Shown here one piece after another: positions 32,216 through 36,968 of a DNA stretch of 36,968 nt (the first letter of the stretch is position 1; the number at the start of each line of letters is the position of its first letter). Source of the DNA: Bradyrhizobium uaiense (GTDB lineage Bacteria; Pseudomonadota; Alphaproteobacteria; Rhizobiales; Xanthobacteraceae); the NCBI RefSeq assembly GCF_010811875.1, contig NZ_VKHP01000064.1, positions 1-36,968 of the forward strand, in the 5' to 3' direction. The position numbers were made by a program, and so were the translations under genes. The notes beneath the pieces were generated by a model. It ran no database searches and was not told where the DNA came from. It worked only from the letters and a program-made list of their open reading frames with translations.

Positions 32216-32274
32216 TTGTGACGACCAGGCCTGTTACGACAGACCTGTGACGACCAGACCTGTAACGACCAAGA
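32216..32274. repeat. Short tandem repeat, 14-16 bp units, upstream of the DUF4170 gene
   Basis: Units cctgttacgacaga, cctgtgacgaccaga and cctgtaacgaccaaga follow a partial unit tgtgacgaccagg. They fill the gap between cysQ and the DUF4170 gene, ending 42 bp before the ATG. They could be a protein-binding array or simple slippage. Confidence 0.75.
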
Positions 32275-32316
32275 CTTCACTGCTTTGCCGGGCATCTCGT
32301 TAGGAAAACCACCATC

Positions 32317-32565
32317 ATGTCAGACGATGCCCAGCCGCAGCTGCTTCACCTCGTCATCGGCGGCGAGTTGACCGATCTCGAGCACAACACCTTCAAGAAT
32401 CTGGACGAGGTCGAGATCGTCGGCGTGTACCCGAACTATGCGACCGCCTATGCGGCCTGGAAGGCGAAGGCGCAGCAGACGGTGGACAACGCCCAGATGC
32501 GCTATTTCGTCGTTCACCTCCACCGGTTGCTCGATCCTGAGCAGGACACAAAGCACACCCATTGA
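32317..32565 (+). CDS. DUF4170 family protein
   Basis: An 82-residue protein: LLHLVIGGELTDLEHNTFKNLDEVEIVGVYPNYATAYAAWKAKAQQTVDNAQMRYFVVHLHRLLDP. This matches the DUF4170 family, small alphaproteobacterial proteins nearly always next to lipid A/Kdo genes. Function is unknown; its constant place suggests a part in envelope assembly. Its TGA stop overlaps the TTG start of the next gene (TTGA), so the two are coupled. Confidence 0.9.
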   Translation: MSDDAQPQLLHLVIGGELTDLEHNTFKNLDEVEIVGVYPNYATAYAAWKAKAQQTVDNAQMRYFVVHLHRLLDPEQDTKHTH

Positions 32566-33275
32566 AACGACTTCTTCGCGATCTGCTGCGCAGCGGCTTC
32601 GTGCAGCGCGCGCTGGGTGTGCTTGCGGCCGAGTATCTGCGGCTGGTCTGGTACACCAACCGCTTCAGCTACCAGCCGTCTGACGTGTACGGGATCGTCG
32701 AGCCCTTGATGCCGGCGATCTTCGTGTTCTGGCACGGCCAGCACTTCATGACGCCGTTCATCAGGACCAAGGAGAGCTACCGCGCCAAGGTATTGATCTC
32801 TCGCCATCGCGACGGCGAGTTCAACGCCCTCGCGGTCGAGCGGCTTGGCATCGGCACCATCCGTGGTTCCGGCGACCATTCCGGTGCGTTCCATCGCAAG
32901 GGCGGCGTCGGCGCCTTCCTCGAGATGGTCCGGACCTTGGAAGACGGCTGCAACATGGCGACCACGGCCGACGTTCCGAAGCGGGCGCGGGTGGCGGGCC
33001 TCGGCGCCATCATGCTGGCGCGGGAGAGCGGCCGGCCGATCATCCCGTTTGCGATGGTCACCAGCCGATTCATCCGGTTGAAAAACTGGGATTCGACCAC
33101 CATCAATTTGCCATTCGGGCGGGGCGCAGTGGTAGGTATTGAGCCGGTCTATGTGCCGCCGGATGCCGACGCCGCGACGATGGAAAAGCTTCGGCAGCAG
33201 GTGGAGGATCTACTCAACGAAGCGACCCGGCGTGCCTATGCAGCCGTCGGGCGGCCGGAGGCAGCGCTTGGCTAG
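32562..33275 (+). CDS. DUF374 / lysophospholipid acyltransferase-like protein
   Basis: A 237-residue protein: FVFWHGQHFMTPF near 50-62, then VLISRHRDGEFNALAVERLGIGTIRGSG (HRDG at ~85), GAFLEMVRTLEDGCNMATTADVPKRARVAGLGAIMLARESGRPIIPFAMVTS. This is the DUF374 family, part of the LPLAT superfamily, which transfers acyl chains to lysophospholipids or lipid A precursors. Its place directly before waaA and lpxK fits lipid A or inner-membrane glycerolipid work. Starts with TTG, overlapping the previous stop by 4 bp. The next gene begins inside its last codons. Confidence 0.9.
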   Translation: MKRLLRDLLRSGFVQRALGVLAAEYLRLVWYTNRFSYQPSDVYGIVEPLMPAIFVFWHGQHFMTPFIRTKESYRAKVLISRHRDGEFNALAVERLGIGTIRGSGDHSGAFHRKGGVGAFLEMVRTLEDGCNMATTADVPKRARVAGLGAIMLARESGRPIIPFAMVTSRFIRLKNWDSTTINLPFGRGAVVGIEPVYVPPDADAATMEKLRQQVEDLLNEATRRAYAAVGRPEAALG

Positions 33276-34572
33276 CTCGCTACCGATGACGTTGCGCGTG
33301 TACCGCAAGCTGTCGTCTGCGATAGTGCCGCTTGCGCCTGCCTTGATCAAGCGGCGGCTCAAACTCGGCAAGGAAGATCCCGAACGCATCGGCGAGCGGC
33401 GCGGCGTCAGCGCCGATACCCGGCCGCAGGGGCCGCTGGTGTGGATCCATGGCGCCAGCGTCGGCGAGGTGCTGGCGGCGGTCGGGCTGATCGAGCGGTT
33501 GCGCGCGCTCAATCTGCGCATCCTGCTCACCTCGGGCACGGTGACCTCGGCTGCGATCGTGGCCAAGCGCTTTCCGCCCGACGTGATCCACCAATACGTG
33601 CCGTATGACTCGCCGCGCTATGTCGCGCGCTTCCTCGATCACTGGCATCCTTCGCTGGCGCTGTTCATCGAATCCGACCTGTGGCCGAACCTGATCCTGT
33701 CGAGTGCCGCGCGGCGGCTGCCGATGGTCTTGATCAATGGACGGATGTCGCAGCGCTCGTTCCCGCGCTGGCGCCGGCTTTCCAACACCATCGGGGCGCT
33801 GCTCGGACGGTTCGACATCTGCCTCGCGCAGTCGAACACCGATGCCGAACGCTTTGCCGCGCTCGGCAGCCACAACGTCGTCGTCACCGGCAACCTCAAG
33901 CTCGACGTCGCGGCGCCGCCGGCCGATCCGGCCAAGCTGGAGCGGCTGATGTCGGTGACGCGCGGCCGCGCGATCGTGGTTGCCGCGTCGACCCATCCGG
34001 GCGAGGAAGAGATCCTGATCGAGGCGCACAAGTCGCTCGCCAAGTTCTTCCCCGGGCTGCTCACGGTGATCGTGCCGCGGCATGCCCATCGCGGCGCGGC
34101 GGTCGCACAACTCGTGACCGACGCCGGCCTTCGTCCCGGCCTGCGCTCGCATGAGGATCTGCCGGTCGCGACAACCGATATCTATGTCGCCGACACGATG
34201 GGCGAGCTCGGCCTGTTCTATCGCCTGGCGCCGATCGTGTTCATGGGCGGCTCGCTGGTTGAGCATGGCGGCCAGAATCCGATCGAGGCGATCAAGCTCG
34301 GCGCCGCGATCGTGCACGGCCCGCATGTGTTCAATTTCACCGAGGTCTATGAGGCGCTCGATCGTGCCGGCGGCGCCCGGCGCGCGGACGACCGGGACGC
34401 GCTGGTCAAGCAGCTTGGTCAGTTCCTCGCCGATCCCGCCGCGCGCGACACCTCGCTGGCCGCCTCAGAGCGCGTCGTCGAACAGCTCGGTGGCGCGCTG
34501 GAGCGCACGGTGACCGCTCTCGAGCCCTATCTGTTGCAGTTGCGGCTCGAGATGGGAGCCGCCAATGCGTGA
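33268..34572 (+). CDS. waaA: 3-deoxy-D-manno-octulosonic acid (Kdo) transferase WaaA/KdtA
   Basis: A 434-residue glycosyltransferase that adds Kdo from CMP-Kdo to lipid IVA at the inner membrane's cytoplasmic face. It has the N-terminal GT-B domain (LVWIHGASVGEVLAAVGLIERL; LFIESDLWPNLI; LINGRMSQRSFPRW) and the C-terminal donor domain (VVAASTHPGEEEILIEAH; FMGGSLVEHGGQNPIEAIKLGAAIVHGPHVFNF). The catalytic Glu lies in ASVGE. I start at the TTG at 33268, which has a strong ggagg ending 6 bp upstream; the first ATG (33286) has no such site. The start lies inside the end of the acyltransferase gene and the stop overlaps lpxK by 8 bp. Confidence 0.95.
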   Translation: MASSLPMTLRVYRKLSSAIVPLAPALIKRRLKLGKEDPERIGERRGVSADTRPQGPLVWIHGASVGEVLAAVGLIERLRALNLRILLTSGTVTSAAIVAKRFPPDVIHQYVPYDSPRYVARFLDHWHPSLALFIESDLWPNLILSSAARRLPMVLINGRMSQRSFPRWRRLSNTIGALLGRFDICLAQSNTDAERFAALGSHNVVVTGNLKLDVAAPPADPAKLERLMSVTRGRAIVVAASTHPGEEEILIEAHKSLAKFFPGLLTVIVPRHAHRGAAVAQLVTDAGLRPGLRSHEDLPVATTDIYVADTMGELGLFYRLAPIVFMGGSLVEHGGQNPIEAIKLGAAIVHGPHVFNFTEVYEALDRAGGARRADDRDALVKQLGQFLADPAARDTSLAASERVVEQLGGALERTVTALEPYLLQLRLEMGAANA

Positions 34573-35587
34573 GCCGGCCTTCTGGCACCGGCCATCGTCT
34601 TGGACATCGCAATTGTTGAGACCGCTCGCCGCGCTGTACGGCGCGGTCGCCGCGCGGCGCATGCGCCGCCCCGGTATCGATGCCGGCATCCCCGTGCTCT
34701 GCGTCGGCAACTACCACGTCGGCGGCGCCGGCAAGACGCCGACGGTGCTGGCGCTGGCAAAGCTGCTGCGCGAGCTCGGCGAGCGGCCGGTGGTGCTCAG
34801 CCGCGGCTATGGCGGCAGGCTTGCCGGCCCGGTCAAGGTCGATCGTAACAGCCACACGGCGGCCGACATCGGCGACGAGCCGCTGATGATGGCGGCGAGC
34901 TTGCCGGTCGTGGTGTCGCGCGATCGCGCCGCGGGCCTGGCGCTGGCGCGCGCGCAGGATGCGAGCGTGATCCTGATGGATGACGGCTTCCAGAATCCAT
35001 CAGTGGCGAAGGATTGCTGCCTGATCGTGATCGACGGCAGGCGCGGCGTCGGCAACGGCCGCGTCATTCCCGCAGGCCCGTTGCGCGCGCCGCTGCCGCT
35101 GCAGCTGGAACGCACCGACGCGCTGATCGTGGTCGGGGAGGGGAGCGCGGCGCAGACCATTGCGGCTGATCTCCTGTCCCGCGGCAAGTCGGTGTTGTCG
35201 GCGCGCCTGAAGCCGGACCCGGCGTCGCTGGCGGCGCTGAGCGGCACGCGTGTGCTCGCCTTCGCCGGCATCGGCGATCCCGCACGCTTCTTCAACTCGC
35301 TGCGGTCAAGCGGCGTCGATGTGGTGCGCCAGACGGCCTTCGCCGATCATCATGCCTTCACGAAGGACGAGATCGAACAACTTGTTGCCGAGGCGCGAGC
35401 TGATGCCCTGACGCTGGTAACGACGGAAAAGGATCTGGCGCGGTTGCGGGGGCCGGACGGCATGCCGGCCTGGGCGCAGGCGATCGTGCCGTTCGCGGTG
35501 ACGCTGCAATTCGATGATGGAGACGCGCTGCGGCGCCTCCTGACCGATCAGCTGTTCAAGGCGCAGGACAGAAGGCTGCGCAAGTGA
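34565..35587 (+). CDS. lpxK: Tetraacyldisaccharide 4'-kinase LpxK
   Basis: A 340-residue membrane-associated kinase that phosphorylates the 4' position of the lipid A disaccharide. Features: N-terminal hydrophobic helix with Trp-rich start (MREPAFWHRPSSWTS...LLRPLAALYGAVAARRM), P-loop VGGAGKTPT at ~52-60, SRGYGGR (~79-85), GDEPLMMA, and MDDGFQNPSVAKD (D-D-G-F-Q-N). Start ATG has gggag 6 bp upstream and lies within waaA. It is the last gene of the operon. A convergent gene starts 14 bp beyond. Confidence 0.95.
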   Translation: MREPAFWHRPSSWTSQLLRPLAALYGAVAARRMRRPGIDAGIPVLCVGNYHVGGAGKTPTVLALAKLLRELGERPVVLSRGYGGRLAGPVKVDRNSHTAADIGDEPLMMAASLPVVVSRDRAAGLALARAQDASVILMDDGFQNPSVAKDCCLIVIDGRRGVGNGRVIPAGPLRAPLPLQLERTDALIVVGEGSAAQTIAADLLSRGKSVLSARLKPDPASLAALSGTRVLAFAGIGDPARFFNSLRSSGVDVVRQTAFADHHAFTKDEIEQLVAEARADALTLVTTEKDLARLRGPDGMPAWAQAIVPFAVTLQFDDGDALRRLLTDQLFKAQDRRLRK

Positions 35588-35601
35588 ACCCGGCCCTGCG
35601 C

Positions 35602-35829
35602 TTAAGCCTGCGGTTTGACCACGCCGGGATGGTGGCGCTGCAACACGGCGGTCGGGGTGGCGTAGGCCTCCTGCAGGTCGACGCTCCAGTACTTCAGCTC
35701 GTCGAGCGGAATCCGAACGTCGGTGATGGCACAGCGCACAAAGGTGCCGGGCGAGATCACGCGGAAATCGCCGTCGAGATATTGCACCTGCGCCTCGCCA
35801 TGGCCCGAGGGACCGAACTTGTTCAGCAC
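35602..35829 (-). CDS. DUF2093 family protein
   Basis: A 75-residue protein, GEAQVQYLDGDFRVISPGTFVRCAITDVRIPLDELKYWSVDLQEAYATPTAVLQRH, matching the DUF2093 family of small alphaproteobacterial proteins of unknown function. It converges on lpxK, 14 bp apart. Its constant company with lpxK in relatives (from memory) hints at an envelope link. Confidence 0.85.
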   Translation of the reverse strand: MLNKFGPSGHGEAQVQYLDGDFRVISPGTFVRCAITDVRIPLDELKYWSVDLQEAYATPTAVLQRHHPGVVKPQA

Positions 35830-36015
35830 GTTTGAGCTCTCCGCCTTGCCTCCGATGAGGCAGCCTTAATGGTCATGAAACCGTCTATCACAGATAGGGT
35901 GTCATGTCCGCCCGTTAAACCACCGACTTGTGATGATTTGGCGGCGGACGTGCATGGTAGCGTTGCAGCCGTGGTCCGCTGTGTTTGCAGCGCCATAACG
36001 AGCCGGCCGGATCGG

Positions 36016-36846
36016 ATGCGCCTCAAGTCAGTTTTCATGTGCCTCGCCATGCTTGCCGCGCCGGCCGCGGCTGCGGCGCCGCTTCCGGCCCCGCACCAGG
36101 TCGAGATTCCCGACGGCAATGTCACGCTGCACGCGCAGCTCTACCGGCCCGATGGCGACGGGCCGTTCCCGACGGTCATCGCGCTGCATGGCTGTGGCGG
36201 TCTCGCCGGTCGTTCCGAGCAGGTCGCACCGCGCTATCGCGACTGGGCCGAGCAGTTGCTGATGGCCGGCCATGCGGTGCTGCTGCCGGATAGTTACGGC
36301 TCGCGCGAGCTCGGTCCGCAGTGCCGCATCCGGGAGCATCAGGTCCAGACCCGCCGCGCGCGGGTCGCCGACATCAATGCGGCACGGCAGTGGCTGGTGC
36401 AGCAGAAATGGGTCGCGAAGAGCCGCATCAGCCTGATCGGCTGGGGTAACGGCGCCGCCGCCCTGCTGTGGGCGGTGCGGCCGCAAATGTCGTCGCGCAA
36501 CGTCGAGCCGGATTTTCGTTCAGCGGTCGCGTTCTATCCGGATTGCCGCACCTCGTTCGGCCTCGGCTGGAGCGCGCGGGTGCCGACGCTGGTGCTGATC
36601 GGCGCGCGCGACGATGTGACGTCGTCATCGGCCTGCCACCAGATGGTCGACGGCGCGCACGGCCGCAGCGCGCTCGCAAAGATCGTGGTCTATCCCGACG
36701 CCTATCACGACTTCGATCGCGCCAATTTGCCGCTGCACGCGGTCGCGGCCTCCGATGTCGATGTCGCCGAGCGTGGCCATATCGGCACCGACGCGGATGC
36801 GCGCAAGGATGCGCAGAAGCAAGTCGCCGAGTGGTTGGCGCGCTAG
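36016..36846 (+). CDS. Secreted dienelactone-hydrolase-like alpha/beta protein with Gly at the nucleophile position
   Basis: A 276-residue protein. The signal peptide is MRLKSVFMCLAMLAAPAAAAAP, followed by an alpha/beta-hydrolase fold: VTLHAQLYRPDGDGPFPTVIALHGCGGLAGRSEQ (oxyanion region) at ~36-70. The expected Asp is in LIGARDDVTSS (199/200) and the His in YPDAYHDFD (His231). The nucleophile elbow reads G142-W-G-N-G146: the usual Ser or Cys is Gly144 (codon GGT, 36445-36447). It may be inactive or use another residue. The frame runs open upstream to 35869, but the signal peptide fixes the start at 36016. The TAG stop directly precedes a transposon-like end. Confidence 0.85.
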   Translation: MRLKSVFMCLAMLAAPAAAAAPLPAPHQVEIPDGNVTLHAQLYRPDGDGPFPTVIALHGCGGLAGRSEQVAPRYRDWAEQLLMAGHAVLLPDSYGSRELGPQCRIREHQVQTRRARVADINAARQWLVQQKWVAKSRISLIGWGNGAAALLWAVRPQMSSRNVEPDFRSAVAFYPDCRTSFGLGWSARVPTLVLIGARDDVTSSSACHQMVDGAHGRSALAKIVVYPDAYHDFDRANLPLHAVAASDVDVAERGHIGTDADARKDAQKQVAEWLAR

Positions 36847-36968
36847 GTGGTGTGGACACTAGCGCATCCATAGAACAATGGCAGCGAGAGTGACGACGGC
36901 CCGGTAATTCCGGGCCGTTTTTTCGAAGCGGGTTGCGACACGTCGGAACTGCTTGAGCTTTGAGAAGC
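36847..36968 (-). mobile_element. End of an IS5-type insertion sequence (runs out of the window)
   Basis: Right after the hydrolase stop begins ggtggtgtggacac, likely the terminal inverted repeat, followed by the 3' end of a transposase gene on the minus strand. ctag occurs at 36843-36846, a plausible target duplication for some IS5 groups. The other end lies outside the window. Confidence 0.7.
36859..36968 (-). CDS. IS5-family transposase, C-terminal fragment
   Basis: The minus-strand frame reads FSKLKQFRRVATRFEKTARNYRAVVTLAAIVLWMR and stops with TAG. KQFRRVATRFEKTARNYRAVV...AAIVLW is the characteristic C-terminal end of IS5-family (DDE) transposases, just after the catalytic Glu helix. Only 35 residues are inside the window; whether the gene is intact cannot be told. 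Confidence 0.88.
   Translation of the reverse strand, partial: FSKLKQFRRVATRFEKTARNYRAVVTLAAIVLWMR

Overview
The window is high-GC (roughly two thirds G+C), gene-dense chromosomal DNA of an alphaproteobacterium. The best fit is Bradyrhizobium or a close relative in the Nitrobacteraceae. Support comes from gene content and order (hisZ-hisG, rsmE, ubiA, a DUF6101-like gene, pmbA-cysQ-DUF4170-acyltransferase-waaA-lpxK, DUF2093), a TorF-type porin, a YddA/BclA-like ABC exporter, a groESL operon behind a CIRCE element, a FixK/FNR-type box, and many dispersed palindromic repeats of kinds I associate with Bradyrhizobium. The genus call is inference from recognition; no database search was possible.

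Layout. 1-2.3 kb: tail of a histone H1-like Lys/Ala protein, a TorF-like porin and an HPP membrane protein. 2.3-6.1 kb: an SbmA/BacA/YddA-type ABC transporter divergent from an L-lactate permease. 6.2-9.9 kb: small accessory genes (META-like exported protein, single-TM protein, GNAT, AdaA-like regulator with a PaaI thioesterase, SnoaL-like protein). 10.2-13.2 kb: a small membrane protein, a large exported protein, and a MarR regulator divergent from an ABM monooxygenase across a perfect palindrome. 13.3-15.7 kb: groES-groEL, with a nested palindromic repeat between the two genes. 15.9-21.3 kb: a lipoprotein, two small secreted proteins, an orphan CheZ-type phosphatase, an L,D-transpeptidase and a DUF2076 protein. 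21.4-26.8 kb, all on the minus strand: rsmE, hisZ-hisG, a GT2 glycosyltransferase and a ChbG/HpnK-type deacetylase, with dispersed repeats in three of the gaps. 27.3-29.7 kb: an exported repeat protein, ubiA and a DUF6101-like gene. 30-35.6 kb, plus strand: a tightly packed envelope operon, pmbA/tldE - cysQ - DUF4170 - DUF374 acyltransferase - waaA - lpxK, with overlapping ORFs and several TTG starts. 35.6-37 kb: DUF2093, a dienelactone-hydrolase-like protein whose nucleophile position is Gly, and the 3' end of an IS5-type transposase running out of the window.

How it fits together. Most of it is core housekeeping: histidine and ubiquinone synthesis, rRNA methylation, chaperonin, and Kdo/lipid A assembly. 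Small secreted or regulatory genes lie between these blocks. The non-coding DNA is dominated by at least seven kinds of dispersed inverted repeat. Several sit where they could affect expression: inside groESL, at the marR stop codon, and between hisG, the GT2 gene and the deacetylase gene. I see no tRNA, rRNA, CRISPR array, prophage or obvious defence island, and no clearly new multi-gene system. The best leads are the nested repeat in groESL, the repeat-supplied marR stop, the FixK-type box, the HisG C-terminal extension beside HisZ, and the Gly-substituted hydrolase.
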